Of a stretch of DNA of 64,000 nucleotides, positions 55,001-63,481 are shown in pieces. The stretch is from CAZEQK01 sp964514395. GTDB lineage: Bacteria > Bacillota > Bacilli > Tepidibacillales > Tepidibacillaceae. The stretch's first letter is position 1. Each line of letters begins with the position of its first letter. Under the pieces are notes generated by a model. That model was given only the letters and a program-made list of their open reading frames with translations. It searched no databases and was not told where the DNA came from. The stretch is taken from NCBI GenBank assembly GCA_964514395.1, contig CAZEQK010000003.1, positions 75,925 to 139,924 on the forward strand, in the 5' to 3' direction. The translations under genes were made by a program, and so were the position numbers.

Positions 55001-56096
55001 GAAGAAAAGGTAGTTATTCCAAGTGATTTTAGCAAGTTTAAGCAAGAGTATTTTAGTAGTATTCAGAACTTCATTAATCAAGTACTTAAGCTTTTGGTAC
55101 GTGATAGAGAACAGAGTAGATTAGCTATTATTAATTTAGGAGGAGCAAAAGGTGCTCAATCTAGAATGCAAGATTTTTTTAAGAATATAATTGACGATCA
55201 GGATTTATTGATTGATGGGTATGATAAACTATGTGAATTGGAAAGAGAGAGACTTGATTCATTAATAATGACGTGTGAATATTATATTGAGCACAAACCA
55301 AGCAAGTACTTCAATAAATATTCTATTAGAACATGGTATAGCAAAAAGAAAGAGCAACTGATTAATGATTCAAGAATAGTATTAAACCAGCTAGAGGAAA
55401 ATTATGACGTATCTTTTCCAGTAGATTATTACTCAGTAGGTATTCTCAAATACTATCCAATAATTGCAAATAATCTAAATGTTGAAGATCCTGAAGAATT
55501 GATAAAATTTTTATACTTGTGTTCCTCTATCACATCTATTGACTATAATTATCTAGTCATAGCAGTTACATCAGAGATAAATCAAGTCATACCAAACGGA
55601 TTAAAAGTCCCATATAGATTCTTAGAAGATTTAAGAATTGCCATTGATGAAGAAGATGGTGAAATGATTGATAAGTTATCTCCTCCATTTCCAGAAGAAA
55701 TCTCACAGCAATTCTTAAATTGCTTTAAAGAAGAAGTGAATTTGGTTGAGTTACCACCCTCACCATATGAGGGCTTAGATAGTGTTTTTGAGTTACTTTG
55801 GTCTTATTCAAAATCTAGAGACATCTTGGTAGATAAGTCTGATTCAGAGTACTTATCTGGGATATTGGTGGAGTATGAAAAGAAAATCACGAATTTGCTG
55901 AAAGAATTTGAGGATAAAATTCTGGCAAAAGAGTATGCTGATATGAAAGAAGTCTGTGATGATGTTTGTAAAGGTAAATCTTTTGGGGATATTGAGTTAA
56001 ACATCTGGAATAATAAGTTAATATCGTTTGCCAGTAAATTATAGGAAAAGGGGACGCTCATCAAAACTACTTAAAAACCTCATTTAGATTAGTTTC
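52087..56096. mobile_element. Cassette 1 of the rlmH array (STAND nuclease)
   Basis: About 4.0 kb between att1 and att2, bounded by AAATGAGGTTTTT on the left and AAAAACCTCATTT (56073-56085) on the right, exact reverse complements. Single cargo gene, 52115-56044. No recombinase or transposase inside. Confidence 0.75.
52115..56044 (+). CDS. DUF4297-like nuclease fused to STAND ATPase (Avs-like)
   Basis: 1309 residues. N-terminal about 1-120 resembles the DUF4297/Cap4 PD-(D/E)XK group: GGQIALSGFTYQFLYSCYLI, D68 and Q78-x-K80 in KCDVISDKITHIQLK. A STAND/NACHT-type ATPase follows: Walker A ASSGQGKTT (301-309), Walker B LIIIDN (354-359), LLTSR (385-389) and a winged-helix-like GLHPVRSMHI near 540. 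The remaining 700 residues are helical, likely the sensor. This layout is that of antiviral STAND (Avs) proteins, which cut DNA after detecting phage proteins. ATG 52115, with RBS GAGAGGTG, begins 28 bp after the rlmH stop, leaving no room for a promoter. Confidence 0.75.
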   Translation: MGKKKKKVTKPVYRSLPDLERSRTGGQIALSGFTYQFLYSCYLILSERDESVNFTLEGLEDIDRYKCDVISDKITHIQLKYSTQRQDASFLKDVLKNYLEVYLLDNTHDFKLVYDFDIAKGNLNKLVNNNLDDASREYWGGIIEKIMEENAQWNWSGFSSDAFLDKITFEKRVKDDLSLEIEKLLIERYDITTGNIRLYANGIKVCCLNKMEYRKSIDKKELDALIQNISDDISKGIQNPAHEWIKKVDFSVSEIVDEKSYFEGKKATPQDIALKLPVRRIDTEKEVENSINSNRVTVIKASSGQGKTTIALQVAFNLSTEYQIYQLTWCNDAKELNNIIKYFKTRVKLGEKPLIIIDNLDSQLSEWNRLAQLLQEEITYNYKLLLTSREDDWYSYSGNLSNVKSLRTVELSLNDQEAEGIFVQLKNRDLLHDTIVEWKHSWEKVETKRLLIEYVYLLTHGEMISERISQQISSISNAENGRIKCEILRIVCFADVCGIRLSVMKLISSLEEPTSSDYGELLKSVENEFLISIDENEKYVEGLHPVRSMHIVERLHEFYAINSTAINVIKLTELTYLSKLFSNLPKWITNREEIYDDIVELLWNPKSLSVYIMALKGVLSGSIDLYFVENQELFDDANDHGGLLLVLTELNPFVRFVGFDFELKTLDDIRKSVPDNGNIQYLCNLRDNANKFDLAENDLYYFSKALFSFLLYKDPLIDLSSYALISYWLLNVNQEFNLSNQIILDKVWQKKNEYDAEIISNVMFTCFCGNKEGYLSFVEGSLENILLYLKHSTNSLKTYVDDDRRKIHVEYVLIPSNISNGNEESVNRLKLICKTLPIYETYCSDAISPKLEALSRYNIPDDAHKTMPIRNIILMFNQDFSSLWGNTIMSNYECDSMLGWINQWISLRRQVVYLFNECETVLHKLLEGKLLGKHTSILDDLRSEINKKLIREMRYPNQERPFEEKVVIPSDFSKFKQEYFSSIQNFINQVLKLLVRDREQSRLAIINLGGAKGAQSRMQDFFKNIIDDQDLLIDGYDKLCELERERLDSLIMTCEYYIEHKPSKYFNKYSIRTWYSKKKEQLINDSRIVLNQLEENYDVSFPVDYYSVGILKYYPIIANNLNVEDPEELIKFLYLCSSITSIDYNYLVIAVTSEINQVIPNGLKVPYRFLEDLRIAIDEEDGEMIDKLSPPFPEEISQQFLNCFKEEVNLVELPPSPYEGLDSVFELLWSYSKSRDILVDKSDSEYLSGILVEYEKKITNLLKEFEDKILAKEYADMKEVCDDVCKGKSFGDIELNIWNNKLISFASKL

Positions 56097-56127
56097 GGTG
56101 AACCGTACCATAAATAAGTGATTTTTT
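56097..56127 (+). repeat. SCC-like attachment site att2
   Basis: GGTGAACCGTACCATAA repeated exactly, followed by ATAAGTGATTTTTTT. The inverted repeat AAAAACCTCATTT lies 11 nt to its left (56073-56085). It reproduces the last codons of rlmH outside any gene. Confidence 0.85.
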
Positions 56128-56246
56128 TTATGATTTTCTAAAATTTGGTTGATAGTGCAGATTTTCATTTTCCTTTAAATATATAGTTTGCTAGAATTGA
56201 GATAATTAATAATTTAAAGAGTAAATAAGTATAGGGGGTGAATGGA

Positions 56247-56894
56247 TTGGATAGAGTTTATAAAGACTTAGATATAGGAACAGAGATTGAAAAAAAAATA
56301 AATACACTTAACAAGACAAGGAATACCCGAATAAAAATGAGCTTACGTCTAAAGAATTACAGTCAAAAATGGAAATCAATAATGTTCACTTTAAATATTG
56401 AGGCTGTTATATTTGTATTATTATCCCTAATCGGTGAAGATCTAAATCCAATTTTTAAAGGTGCTACTTTTTCAACTGTCTCAGGTGTTTTCGCAATATA
56501 TGTAATTCTTTTGCAATATTATATAAATGAATTGAATTATAACGAAAGAGCCCTAAAGGTACATTATCATCAATTAGAAATTGAGGATTTAATACTAAGA
56601 TTAAAAACAGTAATAATTAATAAAAACACAAAAGAAGTTTCTTTTGATGAAAAAAAACAATTAGATTATTATAATACGGTAATGTATGAGTACCAAATGT
56701 TACTAAAGAACAATGAGAATCATGAACCAGTTGATTATGAAAATAATATTTATGATAGCTTAGCAGACAATGAAAAAATAAAAAATATTAAAGATTTTAC
56801 AGTTGATAATATTCTATTAAATTTTCATATTGTGGTAATGTTTTTTATTCCAATAATTATAATACTATTCATATTTGTTTCATTGGAGTGTTAA
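56247..56894 (+). CDS. SLATT domain membrane protein (putative defence effector)
   Basis: About 215 residues from TTG 56247 (AGGGGG eight bases upstream; GTG at 56238 abuts the RBS). Pattern: helix with NTLNKTRNTRIKMSLRLKNY, two membrane segments about 46-62 and 73-90 (FSTVSGVFAIYVILLQYYIN), a helical ERALKVHYHQLEIEDLILRL region and a third membrane segment at the C-terminus (IVVMFFIPIIIILFIFVSL). This matches SLATT effectors, predicted pore-formers in nucleotide- or RT-linked immunity; the extra C-terminal helix recalls SLATT family 5. Followed 6 bp later by the RT gene. Confidence 0.75.
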   Translation: MDRVYKDLDIGTEIEKKINTLNKTRNTRIKMSLRLKNYSQKWKSIMFTLNIEAVIFVLLSLIGEDLNPIFKGATFSTVSGVFAIYVILLQYYINELNYNERALKVHYHQLEIEDLILRLKTVIINKNTKEVSFDEKKQLDYYNTVMYEYQMLLKNNENHEPVDYENNIYDSLADNEKIKNIKDFTVDNILLNFHIVVMFFIPIIIILFIFVSLEC

Positions 56895-56900
56895 GGTTAA

Positions 56901-58358
56901 ATGTTAAGCCAAGATAATGTTAAAGAGTTAGCCTATGAATATGTACTAGCTTTATCTAACAAATTTAATCCCCAGATTTCTGCGAATTTAAATTATTTAG
57001 GTAATCTAGGAAGGAAAAAAGTTTTGAAAATTTTGGATGATACTATAGATAAGTTTTGTGATCAGCATCAATCATTTAAGGCAAGGGATTTTGTTTATAA
57101 AAATGATTATTTTACCCCAAGAAACATGTTCTTAATACACCCATTATATTACTTGTATTATACATATTTAGTATTTGGAATTGCATATGAATTTTTTAAC
57201 ACTGAAATAATAGATTTTTCAAATAAGAATATGAAAGTGTTTTATTCCGGTTATCTTAATTTCGATATAACGAAAGAAGAATTACAAGAAAATGCTCAAT
57301 ATTATAAAAGCTATAGACTATATCAGGAAGAAAGTTACAAATATTTTAGCAAACCTGCTATAAAAATAGATGTAAAAGATTTTTTTAATTCGATTAAAGT
57401 AGAAGATCTAATAAAAAAATTAAGGAACATTCTAGGTGATTTTTCATATGTTAATGATTTAGAATACTTTTTTAAAAGTACTGGCTTTTATTATTTACCT
57501 CAATTTCATTTTTCAATTGCATCCTCAATACTTTCTCAATTTTATTTAATGGATTTTGACAATAAAATAAGAGATTTATTAGTTAGAGAAGATCTTCACC
57601 TTATACGTTATGTTGATGATATGTATATAATTCATTTAGATGGTAGAGAAGATATGAAAAAAAATAATAATATACTTAATGAAGTTAGCTATTATTTATG
57701 GGAAGATTCGCTTGTTTTAAATACTTCAAAAACGAAAATATTAAGTGCATCCCAATTTAGTGAGATAATTGAATTGCTTGATGACGATTATATATCGGAG
57801 AATTTTGATCGTTTTAATAGTGGAAGGTTAATAGAAGAAAAAGCTAAAGAAATTGTTGAAAACCGTTACTTAAATAAAATAATTGAATCATTATGCCAAA
57901 TAGAAAAAGAATATGGAGTAGACTTAGTAAAATATAATGATTTAATGAACAAATATATAGCTATTAATGGAGGGGAAGTAAATAAAATATTAAATAATAT
58001 TATTTATTCTGAGAAGTGGAAATTACTTAATATAAAAGATTTAAAAAAAATTATAGAAAAATGGAATTATATTTTATTTAATCCTACACAGTTTACTGTA
58101 TTATATTTAGGGGTATATAAGTATTTAGAAATAAATGGATTTTTAAAAGAGAGGGGCTCAAAAATTAAAGGGTTACTTAATTTTCTATTTAATAATAAAA
58201 TTTTTACTCTACGAGAAAGTTTAATTGCTATTTCTTATTTATTCCAAAGAAAATTAAAACATAGAGATTTATTTGATAAGATAAATAATGTTAATCCGGA
58301 TTATGTGAAATTTATTAAGAAGTTTGTTCTAGAAAACGATCAAATAGGGTGGAAATAA
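56901..58358 (+). CDS. Defence-type reverse transcriptase (Abi/UG group)
   Basis: 485 residues. RT motifs: motif A AIKIDVKDFFNSI (D157), motif B LPQFHFSIASSILSQFYLMD (199-218), motif C IRYVDDMYII with catalytic YVDD at 237-240, motif D SLVLNTSKTKIL. No group II intron maturase domain and no retron-type msr/msd that I can see; the 240-residue helical C-terminus fits AbiA/UG-type defence RTs. Its stop overlaps the next gene (TAATG). The coupling to a SLATT gene suggests RT as sensor/activator and SLATT as effector, which is inference. Confidence 0.85.
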   Translation: MLSQDNVKELAYEYVLALSNKFNPQISANLNYLGNLGRKKVLKILDDTIDKFCDQHQSFKARDFVYKNDYFTPRNMFLIHPLYYLYYTYLVFGIAYEFFNTEIIDFSNKNMKVFYSGYLNFDITKEELQENAQYYKSYRLYQEESYKYFSKPAIKIDVKDFFNSIKVEDLIKKLRNILGDFSYVNDLEYFFKSTGFYYLPQFHFSIASSILSQFYLMDFDNKIRDLLVREDLHLIRYVDDMYIIHLDGREDMKKNNNILNEVSYYLWEDSLVLNTSKTKILSASQFSEIIELLDDDYISENFDRFNSGRLIEEKAKEIVENRYLNKIIESLCQIEKEYGVDLVKYNDLMNKYIAINGGEVNKILNNIIYSEKWKLLNIKDLKKIIEKWNYILFNPTQFTVLYLGVYKYLEINGFLKERGSKIKGLLNFLFNNKIFTLRESLIAISYLFQRKLKHRDLFDKINNVNPDYVKFIKKFVLENDQIGWK

Positions 58359-60316
58359 TGAAAAGGTCTTATTATTCAAATTCAATTAAAGATTTTCTAG
58401 TTGAATCTAATGATAGTATTTTAGGGGAATTGACTGCTAATAATCAATTTTCACTTGAAGAAAAACAAAGAAATTCTTGGGTCGAGCAAATAAAAATATT
58501 AAAAAATAATATATCTCTATTTCCCGAAGCACATCTCATATTTGAATTTACTATTCCTCGTATGGGTAAACGTGTAGATAACATATTAATTTTAAATGGT
58601 GTTGTTTATGTAATAGAGTTTAAAGTTGGTTATGATACATATTTTAAGGATGCTATTGACCAAGTAACGGATTATGCTTTAGATTTAAAGAACTTTCATG
58701 GAGAGAGCCATGAAAAAGATATTGTCCCAATACTAGTTTCAACCCACGGAGTTGAAAGAGAGAACGACATATATAGAAATACAGATGGTATTTATAGACC
58801 TGTGTTAGCCAATAAAAATAATTTAGGAAGTATAATTTCAAAAATAAATGATATTGCCAGTACTACTATTTCAATTGACCCATTTCAATGGGAAAAAGGT
58901 GTCTATAAACCTACACCTACAATTATTGAAGCTGCACAAGCATTATATCAAGGGCACAGTGTTGAGACCATATCACGCTCTGATTCAGGTGCAATTAACC
59001 TTAGTAAAACATCAACAAAAATTAATCAGATAATAGATGAAGCCCAGGTAAAAAAAGAAAAAATAATATGTTTTTACCGGGGTTCCTGGTGCTGGTAAAA
59101 CACTCGCTGGTTTGAACATAGCTAATTCAAGGCATAATTTTGAAGAGGAAGAACATGCAGTATTTTTATCAGGAAATGGGCCGTTAGTCACTGTGTTAAG
59201 GGAAGCATTAGCCAGAAATAAAGTAGAAACTCATAATAATGTAAAAAAATCACAGGCGAAGAAAGAAACTGATGCTTTCATTCAAAATATACATCATTTT
59301 CGAGATGCCTCACTGATTTCTGATCGAGCACCTATAGAGAAAGTTGTAGTTTTTGATGAAGCCCAACGTGCGTGGGATAGCACACATACCTCTAAATTTA
59401 TGAAAGAAAAAAAAGGGTTACAAAACTTTGAAATGTCTGAACCTGAATTTTTAATTTCAGTAATGGATCGTCAAGATGATTGGGCTGTAATTATTTGCTT
59501 AATTGGTGGAGGACAAGAAATTAATACTGGAGAAGCTGGACTCCCGGAGTGGTTCAATGCCTTACAACGGAAGTTTAGACATTGGAGAGTTTACGTGTCT
59601 AACCAAATAACTGATGATGAATATTTACGGGATTATTCATTCAACAAAATTACTAATGGTTTGAGCTACAATATAGATATTGATCTCATCTATCAGTATC
59701 TATACGCTCATTTAGAAGTGAGAGGTTAGCTAATTTAATTAAACTATTATTAGATTTAGACTTAGAGAATGCAAGAGAAACCTACAAGCTTATTAAAGAC
59801 AATTATCCAATTATGATAACTCGCGACCTTAATAAAGCAAAAGAATGGCTTAAAGAGAAAGCAAGGGGTACAGAGCGAATTGGAGTCATAGCATCGTCTG
59901 GAGGGTTAAGATTAAAGCCATTTGGGATATGGGTAAAAAACTCAATTGATCCAGCAATTTGGTTTTTAAATAATAAGAATGATATCCGTTCTTCTTATTT
60001 TTTAGAGGATGTTGCAACTGAATTTGATATTCAAGGACTAGAATTAGATTGGACATGCTTAGCTTGGGATGCAGATTTAAGGTACAATAATGATTCTTGG
60101 GTGTATAAGAACTTTTCAGGCACAAAGTGGAATAATATTAACAAGAAAGAAAAAGAAGTGTATTTACTAAATACATATCGTGTTCTATTGACAAGGGCAA
60201 GACAAGGAATGGTAATTTTTGTGCCTTAAGGTGATAACTTTGACCAAACTAGATTACCTTCATTTTACGATGGGACATATAAATATTTTAAATTAATAGG
60301 ATTTGATGAAATCTAA
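58358..60316 (+). pseudogene. PD-(D/E)XK nuclease-DUF2075 helicase (three lesions)
   Basis: Conceptually about 650 residues. N-terminal nuclease domain with D74 in KRVDNILILN and E87-x-K89 in VIEFKVG, then a DUF2075 superfamily-1 helicase: GVPGAGKTLAGLN, VVVFDEAQRAWD, FRSERLANLIKLLLD and LLTRARQGMVIFVP. The frame is broken three times: an extra T in the T5 run at 59071-59075 just before Walker A, a missing base near 59687, and an in-frame TAA at 60227 where KGDN is expected; homology continues 28 codons to 60316. Start ATG overlaps the RT stop by one base. Probably inactive unless the sequence is wrong. Confidence 0.85.
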
Positions 60317-60368
60317 ACTATTCTATATTTGAATACTTTTATTTTAAAACCTCATTTACACCCGTAAC

Positions 60369-60400
60369 GGTGAATCGTACCATAAGGAAATGGGGTTTTT
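60369..60400 (+). repeat. SCC-like attachment site att3
   Basis: GGTGAATCGTACCATAA followed by GGAAATGGGGTTTTT, the left inverted repeat of cassette 3 with one change from AAATGAGG. The right inverted repeat of cassette 2 lies 11 nt upstream. The two inverted repeats could also pair across the core as a hairpin. Confidence 0.82.
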
Positions 60401-60561
60401 CTAAGGAGAAATATTGAGAAACACATAGGTTAAAAAGTCTGATTAAATAGGATTATTTCAATATATTTAATACCATAAAAATACATATAAGATAGAATTA
60501 TGATATAATTATCCTTAAGAAAAATTGCATTATTTAGAAAATTTTTTGTAGAGGAGAAATT

Positions 60562-61506
60562 ATGGACAAATATATCTTAACCGATTCTGATGTTCAGGTA
60601 ATCTTACAAAAGAATAATATAAATGCAAACTCAATTATTAAATTACCAAGAAGTGGACAAAGACAAGTCTTTGAAATAACTTTTAACACGGGGAATTCTA
60701 GTATGCTTAAGTTTATTGATATATCACCATATTGGACGTTTGAAAGCTTTGAATGGAATGAAGTCACAGAGGATGAACTTGAAGAAGAATGTAAATTTGA
60801 GATTGAAGCTAGGTCAAAAAGAATAATTAGAGAGTTAGAAGCATCAAAAAGGTGTCCAATCTTACCCCAACTAGAGATATTTGATGGTTTTCAAACCGTT
60901 ATAAAAGGTGATTACAGGTTTATTTTCTACTTTGAAACTAAATTTGAAGGCGACACCTTAAATAATAGTGAAATCTATAAAAATGACCAAGATATTGATA
61001 TGGTAATTAATTTTCTAATGCAGATGGTTGAACAAATTAAGGTTATGCACGAAGCAGGGTATGTCCATAGAGACTTGACTCCAAGAAATATTATTTTTAG
61101 TCAAGGACATTTTAATATAATAGATGCTGGATTAGTAAAGTCAAATAATGAGGAAAAAATAACTGCAACTTTAATACAAATTGGGACCCCGCGTTATATG
61201 GCCCCAGAACAAAAGAAAAGATCTTCGGATTATTTATGGGATTACAGAACGGATTTATATCCATTGGGACTAATTGCAATAGAGATATTTCTACCAAAAA
61301 CCAGAAGATTTAGTATTGATGTGATTAGAGATTTACATTATATATATCCGATTTGGAAAGAAAAAGATTCGAGCGAAAGGTCTATTAATCTTTTTAGTAA
61401 AATAATTACTAGACTTGCCATTGAACAACGTCATAGAAGATGGTCGGATTTAGATGAATTATTAGAGGTCTTACGAAATTTGAATAAAAAGGAGGGGAAA
61501 CAATGA
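60562..61506 (+). CDS. Hanks-type serine/threonine protein kinase
   Basis: 314 residues, soluble, no PASTA or membrane segment. Kinase motifs: K50 in SMLKFID, catalytic loop HRDLTPRNIIF (D171, N176), DFG replaced by DAG at 188-190 with the metal-binding D retained, activation segment IGTPRYMAPEQ, and DLYPLGLIAIEIF. The glycine-rich loop is reduced (PRSGQRQVFEITF). Likely catalytically competent. ATG 60562 after AGAGGAG; a TATAAT at 60504-60509 may be its promoter. Its stop overlaps the next ATG, so the two proteins are made together. Confidence 0.88.
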   Translation: MDKYILTDSDVQVILQKNNINANSIIKLPRSGQRQVFEITFNTGNSSMLKFIDISPYWTFESFEWNEVTEDELEEECKFEIEARSKRIIRELEASKRCPILPQLEIFDGFQTVIKGDYRFIFYFETKFEGDTLNNSEIYKNDQDIDMVINFLMQMVEQIKVMHEAGYVHRDLTPRNIIFSQGHFNIIDAGLVKSNNEEKITATLIQIGTPRYMAPEQKKRSSDYLWDYRTDLYPLGLIAIEIFLPKTRRFSIDVIRDLHYIYPIWKEKDSSERSINLFSKIITRLAIEQRHRRWSDLDELLEVLRNLNKKEGKQ

Positions 61507-62708
61507 TTTTTGCTCAACATGGTCCTGCATGGAGACCGAAATTGGAAAGGTTTTTATCAAAAGAATTAATTGATGGTGTTATTTGGGACCCGAGGGAAGA
61601 AAGTATAGAAAGAATAAAAGAAGTTCGTGCGTCAAATGAGAAATATTTATCATGTCAAAATATCGTTGACTTAAAGGTGTATTATAAACAATTTCCATCT
61701 TCTGTTCCTAAAAGGTTAACAGAGTTAGATTATTTTCCAGACAAAGATATTGATAGAACTTTTCTTAGAAATACAGATAATATAAAGAACTTAGTTGAGA
61801 AATCAATAAGCTTTCAAATAGATTTTGGGGTAGATATATTGCTTGCTCCTTCATTCTATTTGTATAGTTTTAATGATAGAGTTGTTGATAAGCTATTTGA
61901 TACTTGGGAAGTCTTTAGCGAATATTCTACAACTATAGGAGTAGAGAAGGAGAAATACGTGTCTATTATTTTTAATGAAAGTGCACTTGAAAACAAATCA
62001 TATATTGCGGATTTTTTAAGTGACTTTAGCGATATCTCAGATAAATTCGATGGAATTTATATTACCATTGACAGAGAGAATAATAATAAACATAGACACG
62101 ATTTTAATTCTAATCGACTTAGCGGTATGCTCCAATTTATTTATGATTTAAAAAATATGGCTATAAAGGTAATAATAGGTTATGTTGGGATAGAAAGTAT
62201 TTTGTACTTTGCAGTAGGTGCTGATGCTATTGGTACAGGTTGGTTTTATTCACTGAGGAATTTTAATAAAGAACAAAAAGGTCTAGAACCAGTTGATTTA
62301 ATGGGAAGGCAGAAAAAACGGTATACTTCATTAAAAATGCTATATGAACTTGCAATTGAAGATGAAATATTTAATATTCCTGAAAAGTATAAAGAGGATC
62401 TATATGGCAAAATATTATCAGATTGTGAATTAGACGAAAAAATTATTGAAGGCAATATTGAAAAAATAAACCTTAATGATATTTATCAACAATACTTTGA
62501 AGTCCTAAAAAAGGCTATTGAAAATATAACAAAATACGATAATGTTGAAGAAAAGTTAAAAATGGTAACTCAAATATTAGATACAGCGGAGTCTAATATT
62601 AAATATTACAATAATTTGGAAACTCTCCAAAAAATAAATGGGAAACATATTAAAAGCTATAAAAGTGCTTTAACAGAGTTTATGGAGGATAATTTTATTT
62701 TTATTTAA
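61503..62708 (+). CDS. Predicted TIM-barrel protein coupled to kinase, function unknown
   Basis: 401 residues, not recognised as a named family. Alternating strands MIFAQHGP, DGVIWDPRE, VDILLAPSFYLYSFND, KYVSIIFNES, FDGIYITIDRE, MAIKVIIGYVG and GADAIGTGWFYSLRNF suggest an eight-stranded TIM barrel over residues 1-260, reminiscent of tRNA-guanine transglycosylase-like folds; a helical tail follows. Possible catalytic residues are H6, D29 and the acidic pair in TIDRE. ATGA overlap with the kinase gene implies a two-component unit, perhaps substrate and regulator. A terminator follows. Confidence 0.6.
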   Translation: MIFAQHGPAWRPKLERFLSKELIDGVIWDPREESIERIKEVRASNEKYLSCQNIVDLKVYYKQFPSSVPKRLTELDYFPDKDIDRTFLRNTDNIKNLVEKSISFQIDFGVDILLAPSFYLYSFNDRVVDKLFDTWEVFSEYSTTIGVEKEKYVSIIFNESALENKSYIADFLSDFSDISDKFDGIYITIDRENNNKHRHDFNSNRLSGMLQFIYDLKNMAIKVIIGYVGIESILYFAVGADAIGTGWFYSLRNFNKEQKGLEPVDLMGRQKKRYTSLKMLYELAIEDEIFNIPEKYKEDLYGKILSDCELDEKIIEGNIEKINLNDIYQQYFEVLKKAIENITKYDNVEEKLKMVTQILDTAESNIKYYNNLETLQKINGKHIKSYKSALTEFMEDNFIFI

Positions 62709-62712
62709 AATG

Positions 62713-62749
62713 AAAAAGAAGCTATTAATTTGTTAGTAGCTTCTTTTTA
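62713..62749. terminator. Bidirectional terminator between convergent genes
   Basis: Stem AAAAAGAAGCTA/TAGCTTCTTTTT with A and T tracts on both sides, serving the rightward TIM-barrel gene and the leftward gene ending at 62747. Confidence 0.85.
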
Positions 62750-63433
62750 ATTATGCACAAACGAATTAGAGAATAAAGATGTCTCTATTTGATATTTTGC
62801 TATGCTCGAGATCATTGAAGGATTGTCCTTTAATTTTACTGGTTCTTTCTTTGGGTTAAATAAATAATTAATATTATCTAATGAAACGCCTATTAACCCA
62901 ATATTATAAATTTGAAAATAATTCAAATTATCCTTCTTTAATTTTTGAGCAACATTTATAGGTAATACTACATAAGAAAAAGAAGAAAACTTCTTATTAA
63001 TAGATGCCTGAAGGATAGCTTTTTTCCAGTTCTGTAATTTGGCTTCATAGGAAGTAAACTGTAGAATAGGAAATTGAAACGCTGGAGAGATTAAATATCG
63101 ATTACTAGAAACTTCGATAACAATATTCGCTTTTATGAGCTTAGAAATAATAGATTTTAGTGTCTTATCATTGTAATCTGTCTGTGTTTTCAAATAGGTA
63201 TATGTGCGAATCGCTCTTTTGTGCAAAAACGCTAAAACTTTTGCATATTGATATGTAGAAAGTAAATAGGCCTGTTCATGATTCATTAGGTTTCTTTCAT
63301 TATAAAGTACTTGAACAATATCAACATTTCCAAACCGAGCATTGAATTCAGATAAAATTTTTTCATTTTCTTTCAGACTTTCCCTTTTTAATTCTATAAA
63401 TTTTTCCTGTAAACAAAGTTCGCTTTTAAACAT
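62747..63433 (-). CDS. Winged-helix protein with nuclease-like C-terminal domain
   Basis: 228 residues from ATG 63433 (GAGGTG six bases upstream). Residues about 60-115 form a winged helix (YQYAKVLAFLHKRAIRTYTY, LKSIISKLIKANIVIEVSSN). The following YEAKLQNWKKAILQASINKK and FSSFSYVVLP copy the E-x-K...W..A..QA...YVVLP pattern of Mrr-like PD-(D/E)XK folds; the leading acidic residue is not obvious, so activity is doubtful. It may be a regulator, a decayed restriction protein, or part of the cassette 3 system. Repeated dyads lie in its upstream region. Confidence 0.6.
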   Translation of the reverse strand: MFKSELCLQEKFIELKRESLKENEKILSEFNARFGNVDIVQVLYNERNLMNHEQAYLLSTYQYAKVLAFLHKRAIRTYTYLKTQTDYNDKTLKSIISKLIKANIVIEVSSNRYLISPAFQFPILQFTSYEAKLQNWKKAILQASINKKFSSFSYVVLPINVAQKLKKDNLNYFQIYNIGLIGVSLDNINYLFNPKKEPVKLKDNPSMISSIAKYQIETSLFSNSFVHN

Positions 63434-63481
63434 GCAAAACACCTCTTTATTTATCTTACACCATTTAATTAAAAAAATGTA

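Larger units (their letters stand above)
56114..60368. mobile_element. Cassette 2 of the rlmH array (SLATT-RT-helicase)
   Basis: About 4.3 kb between att2 and att3, right end marked by AAAACCTCATTT at 60346-60357. Cargo: SLATT protein, reverse transcriptase, broken nuclease-DUF2075 helicase, all rightward. Composition is noticeably more A/T-rich than cassette 1. No recombinase inside. Confidence 0.75.

Noticed and set aside
56901..58358. Group II intron or retron for the reverse transcriptase
   Set aside because: No maturase X or HNH domain follows the RT, and no msr/msd-like inverted repeat RNA is apparent upstream; the neighbours fit an Abi/UG-type defence RT.
62747..63433. AbiEi-type antitoxin
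   Set aside because: A winged helix is present, but there is no adjacent AbiEii nucleotidyltransferase gene and the C-terminal half has the nuclease-like pattern instead.
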